Shown: positions 13,401-25,044 of the stretch, one piece after another
Layout of the letters: each line of letters starts with the position of its first letter
How positions within the stretch are numbered: the first letter of the stretch is position 1
NCBI GenBank assembly: GCA_034008185.1
Contig: CM067081.1
Span: 185,339,510 to 185,403,509, forward strand
Direction of reading: 5' to 3'
Length of the DNA stretch: 64,000 nucleotides
Source of the DNA: Gorsachius magnificus
Lineage: Eukaryota > Chordata > Aves > Pelecaniformes > Ardeidae
Program-made: the position numbers and the translations under genes
Notes under the pieces: generated by a model
Database searches by the model: none
Told to the model about the DNA's origin: nothing
Seen by the model: the letters and a program-made list of their open reading frames with translations, nothing else

Positions 13401-16400
13401 GCTTCTTACATAATATAAGCTATAGATCTTTTTTGTATTAATTCTTGTCTGAAATCTGTTAGTATTTCTTTTTTTAGTCTTCAATTCTGAAGGCTCTTCA
13501 TATTTGATGGCTGAAATGGTTTGAGGAAAGACTATGAACTGCTAATTTTTGCACTTTCTAGTTTGTCAGTGGAAAGCTTGGAGAAGAAAGTCTTTGATAC
13601 TATAATTCTAAAACTGAATATTTTGCTCCTGGTAATCCTTTCTGTTTCTTCGTATAGTGTTTCTATATACAGATCCCAAACCATACTGGAGTTCTAATTT
13701 AAATTTTTTTTTTTTTTGCAACTTGGTTAAAAAGAATCAAGGGTACAATCCTGTACTTGTTCAGGAATTTTCTCTCTTTGGGACTTACTGTTATTCCATC
13801 CTCACTCTTCCAGCTGAAGTAGAAGGCACAGGGTACAGAGTGAGCAGCATTGTTCCTTTTCTGTTCTAGTTGAGCTCAAATGTGGTGTAAAGATAAGAAA
13901 TCGGCTTTGGAATACGTAACCTGTTACACTGCAGATGATAGGCCCTTTGGTAACGTGGAGTTCAGTGTAGGCCAGCTTTACTCCAAGCAGAACCTCTTCA
14001 GCCAAACCCTTAGGACTGCTTCTTCTCCTTTTCCATTGAAGTGATTTTGCTAAATCAAGAATTTGGGAATTAAGTAGCAGCTGTTGGTTTAGAGTCTTAT
14101 TGCCTTTTACTAGTGAGAAGTTGTGCCTTTGCTGTGGAAGTTCAAGTTCAGTAACTAAAAAAAATTAGTTCAACTCAATGAAAATTCTTTTGAAAACCTT
14201 TGAAGGATTTCTGTATTTTTGTACACTACTTTGTAGCCAAAATTTTTAGCTGTATATGTTCAGAACAATTTAATAACTAATTTTATATTGATCCATTTTG
14301 AATTTTTGAACTTTAATATTAAAACCTGTGTGATAGACAGAGAAATTGCATGAAGTGTGGATATTTAAATAGTGCCCATTTACTCGCACTGATCACTTAA
14401 ATGCATTTTTTCTGTTAGATCCTACTGCTGGATAAAACCCCCTTGCTATTTCTTAGAACTCTTGGTTTAACATATTTGAGGGAAATCTTGAAGACAAAAA
14501 TTTAATGTGGCAGTTAGATAGAATTAGGAGATTTTCCTTATGAGATAATAATTGAGAAGTAAAGCATATTGGAGATGTCTGTAACTATTTTCCTTACATG
14601 TGCTTATTTGTTTAAAAGGAAGAAATTGTCTATACATTTGAGACTTGTAACTTTGAAAAGCAAATAATTCTGATTCTATAGGGCATTTCCTTCTTTATAG
14701 GTATAATTGTCCTCAATGTGTGTTGTTTTCCTTCATTTTGTTTAACAGAATGATATGACACCAGTCCGGTTACAGTGGGGAGAAATTCTTATGCCGCTGC
14801 TGAAGAAGTACAAGTTGAACATAACATGGGGGGATCAGGATCTATTGAACATTATGTTTTTTCACAATCCAGGTAAATCCACATTGATTCTAAGTCTAAC
14901 ATGACAAAGTTGATCTATTCTATGATGTTCAAAAATCCAGGAAAATACTCTTTAGCAGACTTTTCAGTGAAAGTATTCAAGGGACTCTTCACTTCTTCGT
15001 TTTATGAAAGTGTTTGTTTTAAGAGACAGCATTGGAGCTTGCTAGAGTGTAACTAGCTGCTAGGTTTCAAAACAACTGTACAGCAATTTATGAAGCAGCC
15101 TTGAAAAAAAAAAAAATTAATATATTTCCTGAAACACTTTTGATACTTAATCCAGAATTCTCATTTTTCTGCATAGAAAGTCTTTATGTCTTCCCTTGCC
15201 AATGGAATTATCGGCCTGACCACTGCATCTATGGAAGCAATTGTAAGCAAGCTGAAGAAGAAGGTATATTTATTCTTCACGGAAACAGAGGTGTTTACCA
15301 TGATGATAAGCAACCGACTTTTAGGGCTGTCTATGAAGCAATAAAAAATGTAAGTGTTTTCAGCATTGTACTTGTGCAAAGTTTTCTTTTTTTTTAATGT
15401 GTTCTTATCTACAGTGCTACATGTATTTTGCAGGTTTTGTGGATACTTACCTTGACTGCAGCAAAGTAGTTTCTTTCTCTTGTAAGAGACGTTTCACCAA
15501 TTTTTCGTTTACTGTTTGGATAGTATTCCAGTATATTCCTTTTGTGATGAGCATATTTTGAAACACGGTGTAGACTGTGTCTAGGTTAGGATTCTAAAAC
15601 ATTGCCTGTAGTTGTAGGTGTCTATTTAAAAGGCTTTGTTCCCATTCCTTTAATAAATACACCTAGTAAACTGTTTGTATGAGCATTTGGAGATCACCAG
15701 AAGTCTTATTTTTCTGAAGATTTTAAAATGCAGAAAAAAACCCCTTCTTCTTCCCAAAGTTTGTGTGTATTTTCTGCAACATTTTAACATTTAATTGTAG
15801 CTAGATTTGAAGTGTAGAAATTTTTTTTATACTGTGTTTTGACCTTTTCTAGAAATTCAGTGTATTAATATGTTGCTGTTCCTTTAAATACAAAGCACAG
15901 CGACTTCTTTTCATTCTGCAAATAAGTCATCTAATAAACTATTTATCACTACATCAGTATACTCACGGAAGAGCTGTAAAATTTAGCACTGATGCACATT
16001 TTAATGTAGCAGGCTATTGTGTGTGTATAACCTTCAAAAATCAATAGTATATTTTAATGGTGCTTTATTACATGTTGTCATATGGATATAAAAATGAAGA
16101 AAAGTACTTTTGGGGGTCTGAGAATACATTGCAGGGAAAGTGAATGTGTTTCCATAAAAATACGATTTCTTTGTTTCCTTTGAGCATTGTCAAAAACAGA
16201 AGAAAAAATTATTTCTTTTTATTTATGATCCCATTTGGTTTGTGAATATGTCAGAGAAAGTATGTAAAACACTGTTGATTCAGTGGTAATAAGATGAACG
16301 AAATTATGTTACTTTGAAATGCTGGTTTAGCTTATTGTTTGTTTATAAAAAATACTGCGCTGTTGAATTAATGAGTTCTTTATTTCATGTCCATGTTAAA

Positions 16401-17041
16401 CATAGTATGTGTTTGACCATCATTCAGTTTAATGAAACTTCAGTAGTACCACTTTTCATACTGTTGTTTCATTATAATTTGATAAGAACTGTATTCCTTA
16501 AAAGTTATAGGTCATTCAAGAAAGTTACTGTTCAACGAGCAAATAACCAGAAATCATTTTAGATCTGTAAATTTTTAACTTAATAAGGTAATTTTAAATT
16601 TCCTCCTTGCATTTCTGGATATGTTCATTTTCTTACATTTTTTTAAAAAATAAATCTCGCTTGTTAGGCTTATTGAAAACATTAGAGAATATATCTGTAA
16701 TTTAGAGGTCGTTTTCAAATACTGCATTCAGAAGCTCTCTGAGTTTTTGAAAACATTTAATAAACCTATAGAAAGCAAATAAAATGTTCAAAGGCATTTT
16801 TATAAACCTCTTTAATACCTCTGAATAATGACACTCTTCCATATTGACCTTAAATCTTCTTTTCTTAACCTTTTTACAGTATTCATTTGGAGATGATCTG
16901 GTTCATTCCCTGTTGCAGCCACTAGAACTGGAATTACAGAAAACCGTGCATACATACTGTGGAAGAGTATACAAAGTGTTCATAAAGCAGCTAAGAAACA
17001 GCATAAGAGACTTGTATGCCAGAAGATCAAGGGGAAGGTGA
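4312..17041 (+). CDS. GXYLT1: Glucoside xylosyltransferase 1, last six coding exons (5'-partial gene)
   Basis: Join of 4312-4486, 5482-5607, 6462-6713, 14749-14872, 15177-15349 and 16880-17041, giving 336 residues and a TGA stop. GXYLT enzymes are Golgi type II membrane proteins of family GT8 that transfer xylose from UDP-xylose to O-linked glucose on EGF repeats such as those of Notch. Visible hallmarks (numbered in this partial protein) are the [15 protein letters not shown] start of the GT8 fold at 12-26, the metal-binding DTD (YVDTD) at 113-115, WGDQDL at 211-216, the cysteine-bearing [13 protein letters not shown] block at 235-248, and [11 protein letters not shown] at 260-270. Sequons occur at N69, N133, N174 and N208. 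It matches GXYLT1 better than GXYLT2, for example at [22 protein letters not shown] and in the C-terminal exon. Mammalian GXYLT1 is about 440 residues, so roughly the first 100 (tail, membrane anchor, stem) are encoded upstream of the window. The frame is intact with no stops or frameshifts. Confidence 0.96.
5482..5607 (+). CDS. GXYLT1: GXYLT1 exon: YPITFP / [12 protein letters not shown] segment
   Basis: The acceptor is ttttcacatag and the donor GTAAGT. The exon is 126 bases, 42 whole codons, so skipping it would keep the frame. It encodes [20 protein letters not shown] followed by the [19 protein letters not shown] block that is nearly invariant in GXYLT1. N69 is in an NYT sequon. The first ten residues differ from the mammalian GXYLT1 protein as I remember it; see the findings. 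Confidence 0.95.
6462..6713 (+). CDS. GXYLT1: GXYLT1 exon: DXD metal-binding site
   Basis: The acceptor is ttccctcacag and the donor GTATGT. The exon is 252 bases, 84 whole codons, running from [15 protein letters not shown] to [10 protein letters not shown]. It holds the DTD motif that coordinates the divalent metal and the UDP-sugar diphosphate in GT8 enzymes, and the highly conserved [20 protein letters not shown] stretch followed by NSGVMLMN. This is the most diagnostic exon for family assignment. Confidence 0.97.
9612..10272 (-). mobile_element. CR1 LINE 3' fragment, antisense, within GXYLT1 intron
   Basis: Read on the minus strand, the segment encodes recognisable CR1 ORF2 C-terminal sequence ([20 protein letters not shown], then [20 protein letters not shown]) in pieces and ends at 9612 with the ATTCTATGATTCTAT-type 3' terminus. 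It is the longest young CR1 here (about 660 bases). The part from 10141 to 10272 continues upstream CR1-like sequence (tgcagcccagggtatggttg in + orientation), with a less certain outer edge. Frameshifts and stops make it inactive. Confidence 0.9.
11190..11260. repeat. TA/CA-rich microsatellite in intron
   Basis: Alternating purine-pyrimidine runs (tatatatacatatatatg, cacacatatgtatgcatata) with interruptions. Confidence 0.8.
14749..14872 (+). CDS. GXYLT1: GXYLT1 exon: WGDQDLLN motif
   Basis: The acceptor is tttgtttaacag and the exon ends at ...CCAG with donor GTAAAT. At 124 bases it leaves one base (G) of a split Glu codon completed by AA in the next exon. It encodes [46 protein letters not shown] is conserved in GT8 xylosyltransferases and lies near the acceptor site. 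Confidence 0.95.
15177..15349 (+). CDS. GXYLT1: GXYLT1 exon: cysteine block and HGNRG motif
   Basis: The acceptor is ttttctgcatag and the donor GTAAGT. The 173 bases complete the split Glu codon and end on AAT (Asn). It encodes [17 protein letters not shown], then [29 protein letters not shown] and [11 protein letters not shown]. The HGNRG loop corresponds to the HxxG-type nucleotide-binding element of GT8 enzymes. Intron 14873-15176 is only 304 bases. Confidence 0.96.
16880..17041 (+). CDS. GXYLT1: GXYLT1 terminal coding exon with stop
   Basis: The acceptor is acctttttacag. It encodes [20 protein letters not shown], then [20 protein letters not shown] and [13 protein letters not shown], ending at TGA 17039-17041. 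The helix-rich tail ([27 protein letters not shown]) matches the GXYLT1 C-terminus and differs clearly from that of GXYLT2. The end is at the family's usual position. Confidence 0.95.
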   Translation, partial: YSFGDDLVHSLLQPLELELQKTVHTYCGRVYKVFIKQLRNSIRDLYARRSRGR

Positions 17042-17661
17042 TCTTTACTCCAAGCTGTTAAATCAAGAGACTGAAGTAACATACTGGTCAAAAGGTGCAA
17101 AAATTCTAATATGCCTTGAATTGGCTCTTGATGTGCCCAGATAAAAGTTTACCAGCATATGTAAAAATGAAGAAAATATTCACGTAATGAAGAACAGGAA
17201 CTTTTTTCTGCAATGGTGACTTTTTGCTCTTTTGAAGTTTAATCACTGCTAATGTTTCTCTTGGATCCAATGATTTGTGTGTTACTGGCTTCTATGGTCA
17301 GTAGTTTTAGTCTGCATAATCCAGTTACCTAATGATCAAATGAACATGGAAGACATGAAGATGGCTCTATTTGGGAGTGTACCTCACGAATTGTCAAAAA
17401 TTCTGTTAAACTGTGAATGTAGCAATAATTGAGTCAGCAGCACTAACCTCACTTTAAAGGTGTGAGCCTTTATGTAAACAAAGTTGTTTACAAGTGCAGG
17501 AAATACTCTTGTTTTCAAAGAAATGTGATGTAATCATTGACAATCTGTATGTGCCTTTCTATGTTCATCTCTTACATGTTGAAGTACTGTTTTGACAATC
17601 TTGTTTTGCTTATCTTAGATGTAAACTGCACACTATAAATACGATTTTCTGAGAAATTAAT

Positions 17662-17682
17662 AACTAGTATGTGATACTAGTT
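17662..17682. repeat. Inverted repeat in the GXYLT1 3' UTR
   Basis: AACTAGTAT, spacer GTG, ATACTAGTT, about 620 bases after the stop codon. It could fold as a short AU-rich stem in the mRNA. Confidence 0.9.
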
Positions 17683-19254
17683 TTCTCCGTCGGTAGATAC
17701 AGAGACTTTAAAATACAGCATTTGTTTCAATGTTGTTGAGCCATCATGGCCAAAAGATAGAGCAGAGTTGAGGGGGTTTTTAGCAAAAATTCAGTTTGAA
17801 ATTCTCTGTCTTACAATACTTTTTAAAAATTACATGGTTTTGCAGCTTTATAGGGCATTTTTGGAAGTAAAAAAAAAAACCAAACACCAACAGTGGAAAG
17901 CTGTTGCTGTTGTATTTCCTTACTAAACATTACTACCTGATGATTATTATAGAGTATTTAGTACCTAAAAATGAAGAGCTGTAATAAGAATTCTGATGCT
18001 TCATCAGACTGTATATTAGATGGGTTTCTTAGAGAATATATCCTGTTACCATATATTTTTAATAACATGGCTTTAAAATAGTTTTGGGGCACACCCTCAA
18101 CGATAGTGATTTACAACAGGTAAGGATTAGCCTTTCTTTAGTTTGTGGAAAAAAAGTTCTGTTTATGTAGTACAAACTTCAGAGAAAAACGTGAAAAAAA
18201 AAGAAAAGGCTGAGTTCTAGTGTTACAGTAACATATTATTTAAACTTGCATGTTATAGAATGTATTTGTAAAGTATATTTGAACTTGGATAACCTTGTCT
18301 AACTGAGATGAAGTCTTCATAAAGTGAGTTTTCTGGATTTCAGAAAAGTTCCTGTCTGTTGATCATGGAGGATCCACTCACTGACTTGCACCTTCATCCC
18401 AACTCCATTTTAGAAGCTTAATTTTTATGGCTGTTTCTTTGTCAAAGGCAGGCTGGCTCTGACTCCCAGATCCACGTGAGCTGGACGAATCCTTTAGCAG
18501 TACAAAACCACACTCCACTGTAAGCGGAGTTTATATTCTGCTCCTAATCTCCCTGCTGGCTCGGGGTGTAAATGTCCGGGATGGAAACTAGGAAGCAGTC
18601 TGCCTCACCTGTAGTTATAGTCTCTTTTCCTTGCTATGTAACCTTTTGAAGTCTGAAAATCTAGAAATCTGTGTGAAGGTGAATACTGTTATTGACTGAT
18701 TTTTACAATATGCAGTACATTATTTTTTTACATAAATACTGATTTTTGTATCAATTTGTCTTCAGCTTTTTTTACTTGTACTGTGTGTTTGTATTTAAAA
18801 ATTCTGCCTTTCAGCATGTTTTTTGTGTTTGTCTTTGCAGAAACTTTCAGTTTTGAATTGATATTTAGTATGTTGCATGCATGTGAAGATACTGCTTAAA
18901 ACCCGGTGAACCATTTTAGAAAAAAAGTGGAATGCAAACATTAGCAGCTAGCTTTCCACTTAAATTTCAGGTTTTGGGGGGGGTTAGAACAAAAAGGGTT
19001 AATATTGAAGCTTATCATAGGTAAAAATTCTTACTTTGTGCTTATTTCAAGAGAAAATACTGAGCATATTACAAATAGCAGAATATACTGCCTTATGCCA
19101 TAGGCTTTGTTTAATTTGTATTGATATAAACTTAAACTGCTCACCTCAACTGTCTGTTCCCAAGTAACACTCATGAACACCTTAGAAAACTTAAAAAACA
19201 GCAAGTGCTTAGCAGCTTCCATGAAGTAACTCTCAGGAGTATTTGTCTGTTTCA

Positions 19255-19260
19255 AATAAA
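19255..19260 (+). terminator. Candidate proximal poly(A) signal
   Basis: AATAAA in tttcaaataaattttt, followed by a moderately T-rich region. It would give a 3' UTR of about 2.2 kb. There is no direct evidence of use. Confidence 0.35.
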
Positions 19261-20877
19261 TTTTTAGTTCTGTAATCCCTATGTCTTATATTTAGAAAGA
19301 TGACCTACCTTTAAAAACAAATCTGATATTCAAAGAAAACATTTGGAGACAAGAAGACTGGAAAACCAAGTAGTGTGATAGACACCAGTTATACTCCTGA
19401 ACATTTCAATACCTGATTTACAATGTTATATGCATGTAAGTGTAGAACCTTTAATCTAGCCTGCGAATCTTTATTGCTCTCTAGTTTTAGAAACATTGCC
19501 TTTTCTGCAGATGCAGTAAGTAACCAACAAAATAGGACCTGATGAACTATGGAACTTCAGAAATGCTATTTTTACTGATTTATTTATTATAAAATTATTT
19601 AGTGCTAATAGAACTGTAAAGTTTCATAGAAAAATGTAAACATTAGGAAATGCATATTCAGGTAAAATTAAGATAAATCTGTCTTCATCATGCTTGATTC
19701 ATCTGTATATCATGGTACCATTATTCTGTCTCTGTTTAAAGCGATCCCAGTCTCATGGTAGAAGAGATCTATTTGAAAATGTGTAATCTCATTTGTATGA
19801 AATTCTGTCTCTCTTTGTAGGTGGTATGAAAAGCCAGCTATCCCTTAATGAGACCGAAACATCCTTATGTATGGTACTTGTACCTCTGCCTGTTAATAAG
19901 GCTGTCTAAGCCTTATGAAAATGTCTTTCCAGTTATTTGTAGTTTTGCCAAAATTTGGACTGAAGGTGACCTTAAATGCCAGTTGCATTGGTTTTGGTAA
20001 GCTTTTGATTTAAATTTAGAAAGATTAAGAAAAGAGGCTTAGAAGAAAAAAAAAAAAATTTGTATTCTGATTTTAAATGGATTTTAAAGCAACATGGAGT
20101 TGCCTTTTGCTGGTTTTGACCTAAATTTGGTCAAGCTATAAACTTCTGGCAAAATGTTGTTTGGAAAACTGAACTGGCACCATTTTCGTTAATGAGTACC
20201 AGGTTTCTGTCCGTACTAGACACACTCCAACCACACGGGCTTTCCACGCTTCCGTCTGCATGCTTCCCATAACAGGATGACTGAGAAGCCGATGTCTTTC
20301 ATTTCCTCCATTCGAATCATACTTCCCATCTTGACAGCACGGAAAAGGAAGTAACTGCAGTGTAGTGGTGGGAGGAGGGAAGGGTCTGCTCGGAATGTTT
20401 AGAAGCAGAACATGTAAGAGGCAAGGCTGAAGGTGTAGTGAATTATCTGTATGTGCATTATTGGGATCTCTTATTTTGAGTGAAAACAGGAATGAAGCCA
20501 CCACTACTCACATTTATGGATCTGATGGTATTTGTGGTGCATTAAATGGGGTGCAACTGAGGGCTGAAATCTACAGTCTTCTACTTTTTTTAGCTTATCT
20601 GTGGGAAAACACTAGACTTCTTGTTCCTCCTACCTGGTTTACAAAGGTGTCTCCAAACGCATGGACTTATCTAGAATTTCCATTTCTTAGAAGTCTTAAG
20701 TTCTTTTTCATTATCTAGTTTCTGTCTCAAATGAAAAGATTTTCAACTATCAAGCAAGTTTTTAACAATATCCATTTACTGACCATATAATTGCTATTTT
20801 TATTCTTACCTGGGTAAGTGGGATACTGTATAATTTAAATGAGTATGTAGGCTGTTTGTGTCTCCATTTTTTTTTTT

Positions 20878-20883
20878 AATAAA
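20878..20883 (+). terminator. Candidate main poly(A) signal of GXYLT1
   Basis: AATAAA lies just after a T run and before a T/G-rich element (ttgttatttttgttatc, then tgctgtggtatc) 20-55 bases downstream, the usual layout of a vertebrate cleavage site. It would give a 3' UTR of about 3.9 kb. Confidence 0.45.
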
Positions 20884-21637
20884 CTATCCATTTTGAATAG
20901 TTGTTATTTTTGTTATCTGCTGTGGTATCTAATGTGATTACCATCGTAGCTTCCCTGCCCACTTCACTGCTTTGTGAATGGATGGCATTTGGAATAGCTC
21001 CAGTAATTTTGTGTATTGAAATAAGTTGCAGAGAACTGTAATGTAAGGGTATGGCTTTTTTCTGTACTAGGAAGAAGTGGATTCTTTTGTAGCCTAGACA
21101 GTAGAAGAATGAAGTAACGGGGAAGGTACTTCCCATCACCTTGGATCTTAGTTGTGTCTTATGTGGCTGTTGCTGTCAGTCTGAGCACTTCTGTGCGCAG
21201 AAACACTCAGAAGTGATGTCGTAACTTGTATTTTTCAAAGGGAACCGTAAGTATTTTCCTGTCATGTTTCTAATTGTTTTGGATATCTTCTGTTTCTTTT
21301 TTGACACTTCAGTTCTGTCCAGTTGAATTTATCTGTAGAATTTTGAGAAGAATAACTTAAATTCCTACAAAGTTTTGCAAAAATAACAGCCAAGTTATTT
21401 CCTCAAGTTGCCCAAGTGCCCAAAGCATGAACCCAGCAAGTCAAATTTTAAATAATTAACACATTAGTGTATATACTTTAGGTGCCCTTAGAAAAAAGAA
21501 AAATGTTGTTTGATCCAAGTTTAGCTTTACAGAGAAACACAACATGCTTCTTGTATTTAACTGCCAAAATTTAAATGATGCAGGATAATTTTCTGTAGAA
21601 ATGCAGGTTGCCTCACAGTTGCTTTGTAGTCCTAGTA

Positions 21638-21658
21638 GACTACTAGAAACTAGTAGTC
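21638..21658. repeat. Inverted repeat, 9-bp arms
   Basis: GACTACTAG, spacer AAA, CTAGTAGTC. Confidence 0.9.
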
Positions 21659-21816
21659 AGGTTTAAAACCAGAAGATGTTTTCAGAGAATATAGTGAATT
21701 TTCCACTTCAGGAAGTAAGGAGAAAATTTCATTTTTAAAGCAGTCCTCAAAATCTCTCTCTTGTAACCACTTAGTGAATCTATGTAAGAACAGCTTGTCC
21801 TCCAAGGTTGTCATAA

Positions 21817-21822
21817 AATAAA
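21817..21822 (+). terminator. Candidate distal poly(A) signal
   Basis: AATAAA in tcataaaataaaagattttt with a short T-rich stretch after it. It is an alternative end for a 4.8 kb 3' UTR. Confidence 0.25.
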
Positions 21823-22129
21823 AGATTTTTGGCTCTCCAATGCCTTTCTAGGACTTTGTGGACCTATTAAAATACTAAGTTTCTTGGAGGAATATTAAGT
21901 AATTGGAAATCCTTGCAGTGAAGAAGTTGAGCTGTTCAGTTTTGTTGTTGCTTTATGCATAGCTGTGACCTCATTTATACTTACAAATGTGCATCTTCCT
22001 GTATATTTGTTAGCAGATTTCTACAAGGCTTCTTTCTTCTGCCCTCCCTTTTCCCCTGCGCCGCTTTTAAAAGATAATCACAAAGCTCTTCTTTCATTTG
22101 AATGCTTATAAAAATTACAGGAGATATTA

Positions 22130-22157
22130 TTACAGGTCTCTTTGCAGAGACCTGTAA
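22130..22157. repeat. Perfect hairpin, 12-bp arms
   Basis: TTACAGGTCTCT (22130-22141), a TTGC spacer, and AGAGACCTGTAA (22146-22157) form an exact inverted repeat. Confidence 0.95.
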
Positions 22158-25025
22158 ATAAAGGAGAACCTGTAGTCCTACTGTGGTTGGATCTTTTTTT
22201 TTTTTTTCCCTTGAGATTGCTATTTGAGGATGTTTGGGTAGGAGTAATTTTTGAGCATTTAGTAAAGTTATGTTCCTCAAGTGATCATCTAGTAGCTTCT
22301 TCCCTGAATCAATTAATATTACCCCTGTCCTTTCATGATAGATGCTTGGCTGCTGTCCACCTGCTTGAGCTATATGATTACAAGTTCCTTTAATCAGAGC
22401 AGTGACTGTCACTTTTTCTAGGTCTGGATTTTAAACGCTCATCCCGTATGTGGGTGCCACCTTAGTTGCACAAACCAGGGACCTAGCATGTTTCCATGTT
22501 TGATTTAATTTCCCTGTTTTATTTTCCAGTTGGACCCGTAGGGTTAAAGTAGCGAGATAACAAGGAATGCAGAATTTTTCACAATGGCCTAGAGAACTAC
22601 AGATTTCAGAAAAACAATGAACAATTTTGAAGTAGTATTCTATCCTTGAGTCTAATTTCTGATTTGGTAGGTGTAAGGGTTAGCATCAGGTTCAGTCAAA
22701 TTGTTTGACTTTTCCTGTGTCACCTGCCCGTCCCTCCACATAAGGGGCTCTCTCTTAAAAGGCTGGTTCCTCTTTCTCTGAAGCCAGTAATAACCGCCCA
22801 CTTGCTTCTATCTAGTGATACTGGTTTTGGTGGTTTTCTAATGGGTATGTTGAAAACCGGGGCGGGGAGGAGATGCAGTTACTCAGATCTCCTTGTTAAT
22901 TCCTGCCCCACTGTCTTTAGAATTCCACATGATACTTAAAAAAAAACCCAGAACAACAAAAACCCCATCAAAACCCAACTTTTTGCATCTGGGTCAAAAG
23001 CCAGAAACTTGATGGCTTCTCCTGGCACTTTCACACCTTCATTTGGGAACGGGAACACCTTCACTGGTCATGGGCCTTACTTGTAGATTAAAAGTCAAGA
23101 CCATCTCCTTGCATTGTTTCTCAAAACAGGCCTGCAAGAGCAGGACTCATCAGGTTTGATGTAGTTTATTGCTGTTTTAAGAGCGCCAAACCTGTAAGAA
23201 ACAGGCATGCTGTGTTCCCAAAGTAAGTCCATTAGAAGCCTGTAAGAATATAATCAATCTTAAGTCTGAAGCCTTTAAGACTTGTGACTGCTTTTCAAGG
23301 TGCCTGTTGAACTAATATTCTCACTCAAATTCCCCTTTCTTTCCTCTCTGCTATTTTCCACAGATAGTATATTGATTTATTTGTCTTTTTAGAGCAAAGC
23401 AAAAAATGTTTGCTTCAATAAATGTCCTCTTGAAACCAAACAAAATTTTGCTAGGGAAGGAAAGGGACTGTGAAGTTTGCTTGCTAGTGATCGTTTCTGC
23501 ACTTCAGCCTTCTATAAGGTCATGGAGTCCAAAGGAGCTTACCTGTGGCTTCCTCGCTGCTTGGAGAAGTGCTGCTAGATTGCGCTGCCTTTAATTTCCT
23601 CACTTCTAGCATTGAACACTGATTTCTAAAAGTGCTTTTTGTGTATTCCTAAACGGCTTTTCTATTATATCTAGTTTGTATTATTAAACCAACTGAGATG
23701 AACAATTTATTAGAATAGCCTAATGCATTTTTTGCTGCCTTCATATTCTGGGAAGTCACTTTCTCTCCTGTTCTTCCTTTAGGTCATTTAATATCATATC
23801 CTCATTCTCAGAATTATAATCTGGGTACAACAGGTTCATTTTTTCTTTTATGTCTATGTCTTATGAATCTTAATGTTCTGCCAGTCATTTGTGTACACAT
23901 TTTACTAGAGCAATTCACATTAAATCAGTCTGTAATATTCATATGAATTGCTTTGGAATTCAAAAGTAGATGTAGAAGTTATCCTAAATGAAATTTTGTT
24001 GTTGAATTAATATATTTAGAGCAGCTTTTTTTTTTTTTTAGGCTTCCAAGAAAATGAAAGCAAATATAATCAGTTTTAAGTCCTGATTTAAGACTAGGAA
24101 ATTAAATTTAATTAAAGCTGATGTTTTAGCCTTACAGTGCTAACCTACTGTGTCTCGCTGAGCAGCTGGTGCCTGGGAGACGCTCTGCTTGCCTGTTGGA
24201 TATTGTGAAATTTCAGAAGTATGATGTTGTGCAGTTTCTGGCTAGTCACTGGTACTCCTATTTTTTCATTTTAAAATATTCTGCTATCTTTTATTTTATT
24301 GTTTCGTTTTATATTTTTGTGCCATGGTTAGTGTTATCCAAGGTGAATCGGGACTGCAGGTCTAAACCCCAGAAATAAAACCCACTTTCGCTACCCAGCG
24401 TGTGTTATATACTGTATTTGTCTTTTGATTTGATATTTTTCACTAGCCTCATGGGTAACCTTGATGTATGGGGGGTTTACTGTCTGTCATGGGCACTCAT
24501 CTTTCCTGCTTGCTGTTCCTGGCTTGCCTCCTTTCTCTACTACCCCTCCAGTCTCCTTGCTGCCTGTCTTTTCCAGGAGTTGGTGTCACTTCCATCTGTT
24601 CTTCTCATGATGGTCTTCCTGGATCTTGGTGGCCATTAATGCCCATTAGCCAATATTGCTTCTGCCGCCAGGTACGTGCTATCAGAACTGGGCTGTTTGC
24701 TGTCATAAGCTGACTGTACCGTTCCAAGCCAAAAGGGTAGCCTGGAGCGGGCATGCTGCTTTCTCCACAACACTAATGGATGAGTGTGTCTGGGCACGTA
24801 AGCACATTCTTGACCCAAAGTAGTTCCTACGCAGTGCTGTGTGTTTCTTGGCTGTGGCTCGGGGGATAAATTTAGTTTTCCCTTCAGCTTTGTGTAGGCT
24901 ATTCCAAAATTTGAATCTTGTTATTTTTCTGTAGAGATAAAGGCTTTTTACTAGAGGCATGCTTTCAGGAAGAAAGCTTGGCCGAGGAAGCCGTTCTAAT
25001 TAAACAGAGGGGATCTGAGCTATTC

Positions 25026-25044
25026 TGCCTGCCTGAGGCAGGCA
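25026..25044. repeat. Near-perfect palindrome
   Basis: TGCCTGCCT, one base (G), AGGCAGGCA. Its GC-rich arms stand out in an AT-rich area. Confidence 0.9.

Larger units (their letters stand above)
6714..14748 (+). other. GXYLT1: Long GXYLT1 intron (8.0 kb)
   Basis: This intron lies between the GTATGT donor at 6714 and the AACAG acceptor at 14748. It is AT-rich and contains the reverse CR1 at 9612-10272 and a TA/CA microsatellite near 11190. Other GXYLT1 introns are 4487-5481, 5608-6461, 14873-15176 and 15350-16879; nothing beyond short A/T runs was recognised in them. Confidence 0.85.
17042..20900 (+). other. GXYLT1: Probable long 3' UTR of GXYLT1
   Basis: AT-rich non-coding sequence follows the stop codon with no further exon-like ORF. 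Mammalian GXYLT1 is known to have a multi-kilobase 3' UTR, which makes this length plausible. The 3' boundary is inferred from the AATAAA at 20878, which has a T/G-rich downstream region. No obvious CR1 or LTR insertion interrupts the stretch, consistent with selection or chance. An inverted repeat lies at 17662-17682. Confidence 0.55.
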
